A DNA stretch of 18,607 bases from contig JAJYJA010000030.1 in NCBI GenBank assembly GCA_021789795.1, positions 1 to 18,607 on the forward strand, in the 5' to 3' direction. This DNA comes from Deltaproteobacteria bacterium. GTDB lineage: Bacteria; Desulfobacterota; Desulfobulbia; Desulfobulbales; VMSU01. Every line of letters begins with the position of its first letter. Within the stretch, counting starts at the first letter, position 1. Below the pieces are notes generated by a model. That model was not told where the DNA came from and ran no database searches. It was given only the letters and a program-made list of their open reading frames with translations. Made by a program: the position numbers and the translations under genes. Below, piece after piece: positions 8,514-15,409 of this stretch.

Positions 8514-8550
8514 ATGGCTCAGCGAGCGAGCAAGAAACAACCTGAGCCAT
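8514..8550. repeat. Inverted repeat between thiL and the hybrid kinase gene
   Basis: ATGGCTCAG at 8514-8522 and CTGAGCCAT at 8542-8550 are perfect 9-nt inverted arms around a 19-nt spacer. They fill most of the gap between the thiL stop and the kinase ribosome binding site. With no T-tract it is not a standard terminator; it could be an mRNA hairpin or an operator. Confidence 0.5.
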
Positions 8551-8555
8551 AAGTC

Positions 8556-9554
8556 TCACGGCCCCCGGAAGTGGTCGTAGCCCTTAAAGGCGATGTCCGT
8601 CACCCGGCCCTCCGCCTCCAGCCTCACCCCCGCCCCGGCCACCACCTCGCCCACCGCGAAGAGCTGGCCGCCGCAGGCCAGGCGGGCAAGCCCCCCCAAC
8701 CGTCCGGCGGCCTCGGGCGGAGAGGTGAACAAAAGCCGGTAGTCCTCGCCGCCGGATATAGCCAGCGGCAGCGGATCGAGCCCGAGCGAGGCCGCCGCTT
8801 CCCGCACCGAATCGGGAAGTGGCAGCCGCTCGGCAAAGACCCTGGCCCCCACCCCGCTCTCGGCGCCGATCTGGGCCAGATCGGTGGCCAGGCCGTCGGA
8901 CATGTCGATCATGGCCGAGACCAGACCCGAGGCGGCCAGGGCCGGGCCCAGGGCGGCCTCGGGGGCCGGATCGAGATGGGCGGCGAGCAGCTCGGGATAG
9001 CGCCGGCCCAACTCGACCCTCCCCTCCCGGCAGATGGCCAGACCCAGGGCGGCCAGGCCCAACCCGCCGCTCACCCAGATCAAATCACCGGGCCGGGCCC
9101 CGGAACGGTACAGCACCCGGCCCTCCGCCGCCTCGCCCAGGACGGTCACCGACAGGGCCAGCCCCCCCTTACTGGCCACCGTGTCACCGCCGATCAAGGT
9201 CAGCCGGTGACGCGTAAGGGCTTCCATGATGCCGCGGGTCAGGCCCTCCAGCACCTCCACCGCCAGTCCTGGCGGCACGGCCAGGGAGAGGAGGGCGAAG
9301 CGGGACTCGCCGCCCGAGGCCGCGATGTCGCTCACGTTCACCGCCACCGCCTTGCGGCCCAGAAGCTCGGGCGGGTGCCAGGCGAGATCGAAGTGCACCC
9401 CCTCCATCAGGGTGTCGGTGGTGATCAGGGTCAAGCGGCCCGGGCCGGGCGGATCGAGCACGGCACAGTCGTCGCCGATCCCCAGCCGCAGACCGGGACC
9501 GACCCTGGCCGCCTGACGCCGCAGGCGGTCGATTATCTCCCGCTCCGAGAGCAT
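8556..9554 (-). CDS. thiL: Thiamine-monophosphate kinase (ThiL)
   Basis: ThiL phosphorylates thiamine monophosphate with ATP to give thiamine diphosphate, the active cofactor. The 332-residue protein has the PurM/ThiL-fold motifs in order: GIGDD (25-29), TTDTLMEGVHF (45-55), NVSDIAASGG (73-82), IGGDT, a MSDGLATDL block and SGGEDYRLLFT. These acidic clusters bind metal and nucleotide. Length and motif order are normal for the family. The ATG start has no strong ribosome binding site and follows the small upstream gene by 12 nt, so it is probably translated from a shared transcript. No other thiamine genes and no TPP riboswitch are visible. Confidence 0.96.
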   Translation of the reverse strand: MLSEREIIDRLRRQAARVGPGLRLGIGDDCAVLDPPGPGRLTLITTDTLMEGVHFDLAWHPPELLGRKAVAVNVSDIAASGGESRFALLSLAVPPGLAVEVLEGLTRGIMEALTRHRLTLIGGDTVASKGGLALSVTVLGEAAEGRVLYRSGARPGDLIWVSGGLGLAALGLAICREGRVELGRRYPELLAAHLDPAPEAALGPALAASGLVSAMIDMSDGLATDLAQIGAESGVGARVFAERLPLPDSVREAAASLGLDPLPLAISGGEDYRLLFTSPPEAAGRLGGLARLACGGQLFAVGEVVAGAGVRLEAEGRVTDIAFKGYDHFRGP

Positions 9555-9566
9555 CCGGTCGCCAAC

Positions 9567-9926
9567 CTACTTCACCCGCTTGAGGGCGGGCCGAGGCCGG
9601 ACGGACTTCCCCGGCCCGGGAGGAACCCGTTTGACCGAGAAGTCCACCGCCTGCACAAAACGGCCGTCACCCTCCATGGTGAAGGTCTCCTGGCCGGTAA
9701 ACTGCGGCTCACGCAGGGTCCAGACCACCTCCTGGGGCGGCACACCCAACACCTGCATGGTCACCCGCCACCACTCGTCGCGCCGGAACTCGTCGCGGCT
9801 GATGTCGGTCACCAGGGCGTAGAAAACCGCCCGGTTGCGCTCCACCGCCACCAGAATCACATCGCCAGGCACGGTGGTATCCTTGAAGGGAATAATCTTC
9901 CTCAACTCCCGCACCATCGCCTCCAT
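9567..9926 (-). CDS. Small protein of unknown function upstream of thiL
   Basis: A 119-residue protein I do not recognise. It starts MEAMVRELRKIIPFKD. The middle looks like mixed beta strands (PGDVILVAVERNRAVFYALV), with a paired tryptophan segment (DEWWRVTMQVLG). The C-terminus is basic and proline-rich (PPGPGKSVRPRPALKRVK), so it may touch nucleic acid or be disordered. No signal peptide or membrane helix is seen. The start at 9926 is set by GGGAGG 5 nt upstream; an ATG five codons earlier lies before this site. It is the first gene after the repeat-bearing gap, 12 nt ahead of thiL, so it probably leads that transcript. Codon use matches its neighbours, supporting a real gene. Confidence 0.7.
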   Translation of the reverse strand: MEAMVRELRKIIPFKDTTVPGDVILVAVERNRAVFYALVTDISRDEFRRDEWWRVTMQVLGVPPQEVVWTLREPQFTGQETFTMEGDGRFVQAVDFSVKRVPPGPGKSVRPRPALKRVK

Positions 9927-9995
9927 GCCCGCCTCCCACATCGTGGTACAAGAATCACCGCCCCGCCGCCGACTAAATAACTATCACAAGCCATT

Positions 9996-10025
9996 AGTGT
10001 ATGAGAAAAAAAATAAAAAAGTCAA
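9996..10025 (-). promoter_or_regulatory. Candidate sigma70-type promoter for the thiL gene string
   Basis: On the minus strand TTGACT (10020-10025) and TACACT (9996-10001) are separated by 18 nt of T-rich DNA. They match the -35 and -10 consensus at 5/6 and 4/6. Transcription would start near 9989, about 63 nt before the small gene's ATG. The AT-rich stretch stands out from the surrounding GC-rich sequence. Confidence 0.4.
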
Positions 10026-10055
10026 CCATAAAAGTCACTTTCAAACTATCCTGCG

Positions 10056-10160
10056 GGGGTCAGCTTTGGGGTCAGGTCTTGAAATAATATATCAGGTCTC
10101 AGCGATTGCATTATTACAAGACCTGACCCCAAGAGTGATTACAAGACCTGACCCCAAGAG
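10056..10160. repeat. Cluster of GGGGTCAGGTCTTG-type repeats, REP/MITE-like
   Basis: TTGGGGTCAGGTCTTG at 10066-10081 is repeated as its exact reverse complement at 10117-10132 and again at 10142-10157. The last two lie in 23-nt identical units (10113-10135, 10138-10160) with a 25-nt period. Partial copies are GGGGTCAG at 10056-10063 and TCAGGTCT at 10092-10099. The first inverted pair extends by AATAAT/ATTATT after one mismatch, giving a 16+6 bp hairpin around a 21-nt loop. From memory, this kind of motif occurs near RAYT (REP-associated) or IS200-like transposase genes in proteobacteria. No transposase is present, so it would be non-autonomous. Sitting just after trpF, the hairpin may also end or stabilise the trp transcript. 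Confidence 0.8.
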
Positions 10161-10176
10161 AGTACAACCCAGGGCC

Positions 10177-10794
10177 TTACTCTGCCGAGGCTAAGGCCAG
10201 CAGCCGGCGGACGGCGTCTATATCCTTGCGGCCCGGGCGGATCTCCACCCCCGAGTTTACGTCCACCGCGTAGGGCCGGGTCTGGCGGATGGCGGCCTGG
10301 ATATTGTCCGGGTTTAAGCCGCCGGCCAGAATCAGGGGGCCGGGTAGGGAAAGGGAATTAACCAGACCCCAGTCGAAGGCCTGGCCGGTACCCCCGGCGA
10401 TGCCCGGCTGGTAGGTGTCGAGCAGGAAGGCGGCGGCCGCCTGACGGTAGCCTTCCGTCACCGGCCGGGCCTCCGGCCCCACCCGGAAGACCTTGATCAC
10501 CGGCAAGGCCATGAGACGGCAGTAGTCCGGTGATTCGGCGCCGTGGAGCTGGATGACGGTGAGCCCGCAGTCGCGGGCGATGGCGTTCACCTCCGCCGCC
10601 GCCTGATCCATGAACACCCCCACCTTGGCCACCAGGGGCGGCAAGGCAGCGACGATGGCCCGTACCCGCTCCGGGCTGACATACCGGGGGCTGTTCCTCA
10701 CGAAGATGAAGCCCAGGGCATCCACCCCCAGGCCGGCGATGGCCAGGGCCTCGGCCTGGTCGGTGATGCCACAGACCTTGATCCGGGTGCGCAT
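10177..10794 (-). CDS. trpF: Phosphoribosylanthranilate isomerase (TrpF)
   Basis: TrpF isomerises N-(5-phosphoribosyl)anthranilate to CdRP, the third step of tryptophan synthesis. The 205-residue TIM-barrel protein shows KVCGIT (6-11, catalytic Cys8), GFIFVRNSPRYVSPE, KVGVFMD, VIQLHGAE, a glycine-rich GIAGGTGQAFDW loop, LAGGLNPDNI and the VDVNSGVE motif with the catalytic aspartate. Length is normal. It starts 3 nt after the trpC stop and is the last gene of the trp cluster. No trpB or trpA follows; the repeat cluster begins 16 nt beyond its stop. Confidence 0.96.
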   Translation of the reverse strand: MRTRIKVCGITDQAEALAIAGLGVDALGFIFVRNSPRYVSPERVRAIVAALPPLVAKVGVFMDQAAAEVNAIARDCGLTVIQLHGAESPDYCRLMALPVIKVFRVGPEARPVTEGYRQAAAAFLLDTYQPGIAGGTGQAFDWGLVNSLSLPGPLILAGGLNPDNIQAAIRQTRPYAVDVNSGVEIRPGRKDIDAVRRLLALASAE

Positions 10795-10797
10795 GGC

Positions 10798-11565
10798 CTA
10801 GGCCTCGCCCCGCAGATCCTTGAGCGCCTGGCAACGGTCGGCCTGGCGCATCAGGCTCTCGCCCACCAGGGCGGCGGCCACCCCCTGCCCGGCCAGCCGC
10901 TGCATGTCCCGGTGATCCCTGATCCCGGACTCGCTGACCACCGGGATATCCCTGGGGATTTCGGCCATCACCCGCAAGGTGGTGCCGAGATCGACGGTGA
11001 AGTCCCGCAGGTTGCGGTTGTTGATCCCGATCAGCCGGCTGCCGGCGGCCAGGGCCAGCTCGGCCTCGGCCTCGTCGTGCACCTCGACTAAGCTGTCCAT
11101 GCCCAGCTCCGTGGCCAGCACCTGATAGTCGGCCAGTTGCCGGGGGGCGAGGATGGCGGCGATCAGGAGGATGGCGTCGGCCCCGAAGAGGGCGGCCTCC
11201 CGGACCTGGATCTCGTCGATGATGAACTCCTTCCTGAGCACCGGCAGGTTCACCGCCGCCCGCACCAGGGGGATATAGGCCAGGGCGCCCTGGAAGTACG
11301 ACTCGTCGGTCAAGACCGAGATGGCCTGGGCCCCGCCGGCTGCGTAATCACGGGCGATGGCCGCCGGGTCGAAGTCGGGACAGATCACCCCCTTGGAGGG
11401 CGAGGCCTTCTTGGCCTCGGCGATCACCGCCAACCCCGGATAATCAAGCAAGGCCCGCCTGAAGCCCCGGGACTTAGGCATCTCGCCCTCCGGCGCCGTC
11501 AGGCCCCGCGCCTTTAGCGCCCGCACCTCCTGGCGCTTGGTCTCCACAATTTTATCGAGGATCAT
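10798..11565 (-). CDS. trpC: Indole-3-glycerol phosphate synthase (TrpC)
   Basis: TrpC closes the indole ring by decarboxylating CdRP to indole-3-glycerol phosphate. The 255-residue barrel has AVIAEAKKASPSKG (46-59, with catalytic Glu and Lys), SVLTDESYFQG, LRKEFIIDEIQV, the VEVHDEAE strand, GINNRNL and SESGIRDH. All are expected for a stand-alone enzyme, not fused to TrpF as in enterics. Its ATG overlaps the trpD stop (ATGA), implying coupled translation. It supplies the substrate for tryptophan synthase, which is not encoded in this window. Confidence 0.97.
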   Translation of the reverse strand: MILDKIVETKRQEVRALKARGLTAPEGEMPKSRGFRRALLDYPGLAVIAEAKKASPSKGVICPDFDPAAIARDYAAGGAQAISVLTDESYFQGALAYIPLVRAAVNLPVLRKEFIIDEIQVREAALFGADAILLIAAILAPRQLADYQVLATELGMDSLVEVHDEAEAELALAAGSRLIGINNRNLRDFTVDLGTTLRVMAEIPRDIPVVSESGIRDHRDMQRLAGQGVAAALVGESLMRQADRCQALKDLRGEA

Positions 11566-12599
11566 GACGCCGCCCCCTGGCTGTCACGGCAGAAGGCCAC
11601 CAGGGCCGCGAGTTTGGCCGCGGCCTGGCCGGAGTCGAGCAACTGGGCGGCCAGGATGACGCCATGCCGGATGTCCTCGGCCCGGCCCGCCACCATCAGC
11701 GCCGCCCCGGCGTTTAAGAGCACCATCTCCCGCCGGGGGCCGGGGGAGCCGTTCAGCACCTCCCACACCAGGGCCGCCGACTCCTCGGGGGTGGCGCCAC
11801 CCTTGACCGCCGCCAGCGGCGCCCGGCTCAGGCCCAGCTCCTCTGGGGTCAGGGTGTAGGTGCGCACCGTCTCCCCGCAGACCTCGGAGACCCGGCTGGG
11901 AGCGGTGACGGTAAGCTCGTCGATGTTGCCCTCGCCCCAGACCACCATCGCCCGCCGCACCCCGAAATTCACCAGGGTCTGGGCGACCTTCTCGGTCAGG
12001 CCGGCGTCGTAAACCCCGAGCAGATAGGCGTTGGCCCGGGCGGGGTTGGTGAGCGGGCCGAGAAGGTTAAACAGCGTGCGGATGCCGATCTCCCGGCGGG
12101 GGCCGATGGCGTGTTTCATCGCCCCGTGCAGCTTGGGGGCGAACATGAAACCGATCCCCACCTGGCGGACGCAGCGGCCAATCTGCTCCGGGCTCAGATT
12201 AAGATCCACCCCCAGCGCCTCCAGGACATCGGCGCTGCCGCAACGGCTGGAGACCGAGCGGTTGCCGTGCTTGGCCACCGCCACCCCCGCCGCCGCCACC
12301 ACCAGGGCCGAGGTGGTGGAGACGTTGAAGGTCCCGGACAGGTCGCCGCCGGTGCCCACGATGTCCATCAACAACTCGCCAGGGGCGGCGGCCTCGACCG
12401 GGGTGGCCTTCTCCCGCATCACCCGGGCGGCGCCGGTGATCTCGGCCACCGTCTCGCCCTTCATCCGCAAGGCGGTGAGCAAGGCGCCGATCTGGGCCCC
12501 GGTGGCCTGGCCGGTCATGATCTCCTCCATCACCTCGACCATCTCCGCCTCCGGCAGGTCGCGGCCCTCCACCAGCCGGGCGATCGCCTCCCGGATCAT
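11562..12599 (-). CDS. trpD: Anthranilate phosphoribosyltransferase (TrpD)
   Basis: TrpD joins anthranilate to PRPP, the second step of the pathway. The 345-residue protein has the helical N-terminal domain and the PRPP-binding GTGGD (82-86) followed by FNVST, then KHGNRSVSSRCGSADVLE (110-127), including the anthranilate-contact region. NLLGPLTNP and the GVYD strand lie further on. It is not fused to TrpG, unlike in E. coli. The start overlaps the trpG stop by 4 nt, as does its own end with trpC, so the genes are translationally coupled. Length and motifs are complete. Confidence 0.97.
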   Translation of the reverse strand: MIREAIARLVEGRDLPEAEMVEVMEEIMTGQATGAQIGALLTALRMKGETVAEITGAARVMREKATPVEAAAPGELLMDIVGTGGDLSGTFNVSTTSALVVAAAGVAVAKHGNRSVSSRCGSADVLEALGVDLNLSPEQIGRCVRQVGIGFMFAPKLHGAMKHAIGPRREIGIRTLFNLLGPLTNPARANAYLLGVYDAGLTEKVAQTLVNFGVRRAMVVWGEGNIDELTVTAPSRVSEVCGETVRTYTLTPEELGLSRAPLAAVKGGATPEESAALVWEVLNGSPGPRREMVLLNAGAALMVAGRAEDIRHGVILAAQLLDSGQAAAKLAALVAFCRDSQGAAS

Positions 12600-13204
12600 G
12601 GCCGGCCCTCCTGCCCCTCAAGCATCTCCTGGTAATTGGGGGAGACGAAGTTCGCAAGCAGCCGCACCCCGTCCGGGGTCATGATCGACTCGGGGTGGAA
12701 CTGCACCCCCTCCACCGCCAGGGTCTTGTGGCGCAGGCCCATCAGCTCGCCCTGGTCGGTGCGGGCGGTGACCGTCAAGCAGTCGGGCAGGCCCGCGTCC
12801 GCCACCACCAGGGAGTGGTAACGCATGGCCGCAAAGGGCTGCGGCAGGCCGGTGAACACCCCCTTGCCGTCGTGGCTCACCGGGCTGGTCTTGCCGTGCA
12901 TGAGGCGTCCAGCCCGCACCACTTTACCCCCGAAGGCCTGGCCGATGGCCTGATGCCCCAGGCAAACCCCCAACACCGGCACCTTGCCGCTGAAGTGGCG
13001 GATGGCGGCCATCGAGATCCCGGCCTGCTCCGGGGCGCAGGGCCCGGGCGAGATCAGCAGCCGCGTGGGGTTCAGGCGGGCGATGGTCTCGATGTCCACC
13101 TGATCGTTGCGGAAGACCGTAATTTCGAGGCCCAGGCCCAGGCCGCCGATGGTCTGGACGATGTTGTAGGTGAACGAATCGTAGTTGTCGATGATGACGA
13201 TCAT
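12596..13204 (-). CDS. trpG: Anthranilate synthase glutamine amidotransferase subunit (TrpG)
   Basis: This 202-residue class I glutamine amidotransferase supplies ammonia to TrpE for anthranilate formation. The triad is visible: Cys81 in GVCLGHQAIG, then His170 and Glu172 in FHPESI. The oxyanion-region motif SPGPCAPEQAG is at 52-62. Such subunits often also serve PabB in folate synthesis, which cannot be decided here. It begins within the trpE stop (ATGA overlap), as expected for two subunits made in equal amounts, and ends overlapping trpD. Confidence 0.96.
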   Translation of the reverse strand: MIVIIDNYDSFTYNIVQTIGGLGLGLEITVFRNDQVDIETIARLNPTRLLISPGPCAPEQAGISMAAIRHFSGKVPVLGVCLGHQAIGQAFGGKVVRAGRLMHGKTSPVSHDGKGVFTGLPQPFAAMRYHSLVVADAGLPDCLTVTARTDQGELMGLRHKTLAVEGVQFHPESIMTPDGVRLLANFVSPNYQEMLEGQEGRP

Positions 13205-14682
13205 CTCAAGAGCCCCCCCTCCGCCAGTTTCACCGCCCGCCGCAAGGCCATCGCCTTGTTGACGGTCTCCTCGAACTCGGTCGCGGGGTCGGAATCGGCC
13301 ACGATCCCGGCCCCGGCCTGCACCCAGAGGTCATCGCCCCGCAGGACAAAGGTGCGGATGGCGATGCAGATGTCCATGTTGCCGGAAAAACCAAAATAGC
13401 CCACCGACCCGGCATACGGCCCCCGGCGCTCCGGCTCCAGCTCCTCGATGATCTCCATGGCCCGAATCTTGGGGGCGCCGCTCACCGTGCCGGCGGGGAA
13501 GCAGGCCTTGAGCACGTCGAACTGATCCCGGCCCGGCAAAAGCCGGCCATGCACCCCGGAGACGATGTGCATGACGTGGCTGTAGCGCTCGACCACCAAG
13601 AGGTCGCGGGTTTCCACCGTGCCGTAGCGGCAGACCCGGCCCAGGTCGTTGCGGCCCAAATCCACCAGCATCAGGTGCTCGGCCCGCTCCTTGGGGTCGG
13701 CGAGCAGCTCTCGCTCCAGGGCCAGGTCTTCCTCCGCGCCCGCCCCCCGGCGGCGGGTGCCGGCGATGGGACGCACCTCCGCCTCCTCGCCCTCCAGACG
13801 CACCAAAATCTCGGGCGAGGAACCAACCTGGACGATGTCGTCCAGCTTCAGGAAGAACAGATAGGGGCTGGGGTTTACGTGCCGCAAGGCCCGGTAGAGC
13901 AAGAAGGGATCGAGATCGGTCTTGCTGTGGAAACGCTGGGAGAGCACCACCTGGATGATGTCGCCGGCCAGGATGTACTCCTTGGCCCTCTCCACCATGG
14001 CCATGAACTCCTCCCGGCTCATGTTGGCGGAGAACTCGTGAGTCGTGCCGGGGGCGGGACGGCTCACCTCGGGCGGCAGGGGGCCGCGCAGCCTGCCGAT
14101 CACCGCCTCGATCTCCGCCACCGCCTCCTGGTACAGACGCTCGGGGTCGGCCTGCCCCCCGGCAGGCACCCAGTTGACCACGGTGATGGTCTGGCGGATC
14201 GAGTCGCAGACCAAGACCAGCTTGGGCACCATCAGGGAGGAGTCCGGGAATCCGGCCCGCTCCGGCTTCAAGGCCGGCAGTCGCTCCATGAAGCGCACCA
14301 GGTCGTAGCCCAGAAAACCCACCGCCCCGCCGAAGAACCGCGAGGGATAGCCGGGGTCGCGGGGGGCGAAGGAGCGCAGCAGCTCCTTTAGGGCCGCGAC
14401 GGGGTCGCCGGTGGCGCGCTCGATCCTCCCGCCCCGGCGCACCTCGATCTCCTCGCCCCGGCTGGTGAAGGTGGCCAGGGGATTTAAGCCGATGAAGGAG
14501 TAACGGCCCCACTTCTCGCCCCCCTCCAGGCTCTCCAACAGAAAGGCGTGCCGCTGGTCCAGGGCCACCTTGGCGAAGGCGGTCAACGGGGTGTCCAGAT
14601 CGGCCACGATCTCGCGGCACACCGGCACCAGGCCGGCCTGGGCCGCCAAACGGCGGAAATCCGCCCGCTCGGGTTCTATCAT
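13201..14682 (-). CDS. trpE: Anthranilate synthase component I (TrpE)
   Basis: TrpE converts chorismate and ammonia to anthranilate, the committed step. The 493-residue protein has the N-terminal LLES element (48-51) linked to tryptophan feedback binding, then the catalytic half: DIIQVVLSQRF, NPSPYLFFL, PIAGTRRRG, VDLGRNDLGRV, TVSGAPKIRAMEIIEELEP and YFGFSGNMD. Chorismate-site and metal-binding residues appear intact. I start at the ATG at 14682 (MIEPERADF), with GGGAG 8 nt upstream. In-frame upstream codons run through the terminator hairpin and are unlikely to be translated. It leads the trp operon; the terminator just ahead points to control by attenuation. Confidence 0.96.
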   Translation of the reverse strand: MIEPERADFRRLAAQAGLVPVCREIVADLDTPLTAFAKVALDQRHAFLLESLEGGEKWGRYSFIGLNPLATFTSRGEEIEVRRGGRIERATGDPVAALKELLRSFAPRDPGYPSRFFGGAVGFLGYDLVRFMERLPALKPERAGFPDSSLMVPKLVLVCDSIRQTITVVNWVPAGGQADPERLYQEAVAEIEAVIGRLRGPLPPEVSRPAPGTTHEFSANMSREEFMAMVERAKEYILAGDIIQVVLSQRFHSKTDLDPFLLYRALRHVNPSPYLFFLKLDDIVQVGSSPEILVRLEGEEAEVRPIAGTRRRGAGAEEDLALERELLADPKERAEHLMLVDLGRNDLGRVCRYGTVETRDLLVVERYSHVMHIVSGVHGRLLPGRDQFDVLKACFPAGTVSGAPKIRAMEIIEELEPERRGPYAGSVGYFGFSGNMDICIAIRTFVLRGDDLWVQAGAGIVADSDPATEFEETVNKAMALRRAVKLAEGGLLR

Positions 14683-14697
14683 CTCCTTGTCTCCCGC

Positions 14698-14737
14698 AAA
14701 AAAAAGCCACGGCGCCGTTAATCGGCCCATGGCTTTT
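14698..14737 (-). terminator. Intrinsic terminator before trpE, likely trp attenuator
   Basis: On the minus strand AAAAGCCATGGGCCG, loop ATTAA, then CGGC, a bulged G and CCGTGGCTTTT give a 15-bp stem (one G-U pair) running into eight T residues. It ends 15 nt before the trpE ATG. A trpE message must cross it unless a promoter hides inside the stem. It could also serve as the rpsT terminator; both roles are compatible. AACGGCGC (14712-14719) in the loop and right arm is perfectly complementary to GCGCCGTT (14766-14773) in the leader, a possible competing pairing. Confidence 0.8.
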
Positions 14738-14866
14738 CTTGTCAATCCTAGCTCACCAATCAGGCAACGGCGCTTCCCCGTCAGCCCGCTGGGCTGACTA
14801 CTCTAACGCTGGCGACGCCAACCTCTGGTCAATCTTGCCTCTTGCACCGCTAACTCCCTCGCCCGC
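14738..14866 (-). promoter_or_regulatory. Leader region between rpsT and the trpE attenuator
   Basis: This 129-nt stretch holds no clear gene. One possible leader peptide starts with GTG at 14847 (GGGAG 6 nt upstream) and reads MQEARLTRGWRRQR, ending at 14803. It has one Trp codon, over a small TTGGC/GCCAG hairpin. A single Trp codon is weak support. A shorter TTG frame reading MPDW lies nearer the terminator. No good promoter is visible: TTGACA at 14740-14745 lacks a fitting -10. Read-through from the rpsT promoter is therefore possible. I see no T-box motif. Confidence 0.4.
14780..14798 (-). other. Perfect hairpin in the rpsT-trpE leader
   Basis: GTCAGCCC, loop AGC, GGGCTGAC form an 8-bp perfect stem. 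No T-tract follows, so it is not an intrinsic terminator. It could protect the rpsT 3' end or take part in attenuator folding: its left arm TCAGCCC can also pair, with one mismatch, to GGGCCGA in the terminator's left arm. Confidence 0.6.
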
Positions 14867-15145
14867 CTAAGCCTGGACCCCGGCGACAAAGGCGTTGACC
14901 CGCTTGGTGAGCCGGGAGACCTTGCGGGAGGCGGTCTTCTTGGGCACCGCGCCCTTGACCGCCACGTGGTCGATCACCGGGATGGCGGCCTTTAGTGCCG
15001 CCTGGGCCTTGTCCGCCGACTGCTCCTCGATAGCGGCGAACACCGCCTTGATCGCGGTCTTCATCTTGCTCTTGTGGGTACGATTCCGCAGGTTGCGAGC
15101 CTCGCTCTGCCGGATCCTCTTGATTGCCGACTTGTGATTAGCCAA
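14867..15145 (-). CDS. rpsT: Ribosomal protein S20
   Basis: S20 is a small basic protein that binds 16S rRNA in 30S assembly. The 92-residue sequence starts MANHKSAIKRIRQSEARNLR, typical of the family. It is rich in Lys and Arg and has the conserved central helix and a VPKKTASRKVSRL segment near the end. The start codon is TTG, 7 nt after AAGGAG. E. coli rpsT also starts with UUG, linked there to autogenous control, so similar control is plausible. It has its own strong promoter and is followed by the trp leader in the same direction. Confidence 0.97.
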   Translation of the reverse strand: MANHKSAIKRIRQSEARNLRNRTHKSKMKTAIKAVFAAIEEQSADKAQAALKAAIPVIDHVAVKGAVPKKTASRKVSRLTKRVNAFVAGVQA

Positions 15146-15230
15146 AACGTCTCTCCTTGCAAATCTTGATCTTTGCCGCCCGCGCCCGGCACCGCCAGGG
15201 CCTCAGGCCGATGTTTAATTGAAGTTGGAA

Positions 15231-15259
15231 AACATAAATGATCCGTCTCTCCCTGTCAA
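15231..15259 (-). promoter_or_regulatory. Strong sigma70-type promoter of rpsT
   Basis: On the minus strand TTGACA (15254-15259) matches the -35 consensus fully. TATGTT (15231-15236) matches the -10 at 4/6, with the optimal 17-nt spacer. Transcription would start near 15224, giving an 80-nt leader before the TTG start, long enough for an S20 autoregulatory site. Confidence 0.75.
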
Positions 15260-15271
15260 GAGAAGAAACAA

Positions 15272-15409
15272 GGGGCCAACGCAAGTTTGCTGACGTCGCC
15301 AAAAGACCGCCCTACTGCGGCGCGGGACGGTTGAATATCGGCCCTTTTGCTTAGCCATCGGCTACCTTTGGGCAAGATCAGCAAGTTTGCCCGGCCCCGG
15401 CCTTTTTTT
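15272..15409 (+). ncRNA. Candidate structured RNA between rpsT and cdaA
   Basis: Read on the plus strand, GGGGCC (15272-15277) pairs with GGCCCC (15393-15398). GCAAGTTTGCTGA (15281-15293) pairs with TCAGCAAGTTTGC (15378-15390) over 13 bp, with two G-U pairs that would be A-C mismatches on the other strand. Inside are CCGC/GCGG (15307-15320) and a composite hairpin GCCC...TAGCC-ATC-GGCTA...GGGC (15341-15373). Seven T residues (15403-15409) follow the closing stem after 4 nt. I match it to no known riboswitch or to 6S RNA. No convincing plus-strand promoter is seen. It may be a small RNA, a cis-element, or chance GC-rich folding. Confidence 0.45.

Noticed and set aside
10056..10160. CRISPR array
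   Set aside because: Copies are in both orientations, the two direct units are separated by only 2 nt, and no spacers or cas genes are present.
14683..14745. N-terminal extension of trpE from a TTG at 14745
   Set aside because: The extra 21 codons run through the terminator hairpin and its T-tract, are not TrpE-like, and the ATG at 14682 has a suitable ribosome binding site.
14717..14745. trpE promoter using TTGACA at 14740-14745
   Set aside because: At 16-18 nt spacing the -10 options (GATTAA, ATTAAC, TTAACG) match consensus at three positions or fewer, and lie inside the terminator stem.
15272..15409. c-di-GMP (GEMM) riboswitch in the gap before cdaA
   Set aside because: Some short strings look alike (GGGCAA, GGTAGCC on the minus strand), but the conserved GEMM order of motifs is not present on either strand.
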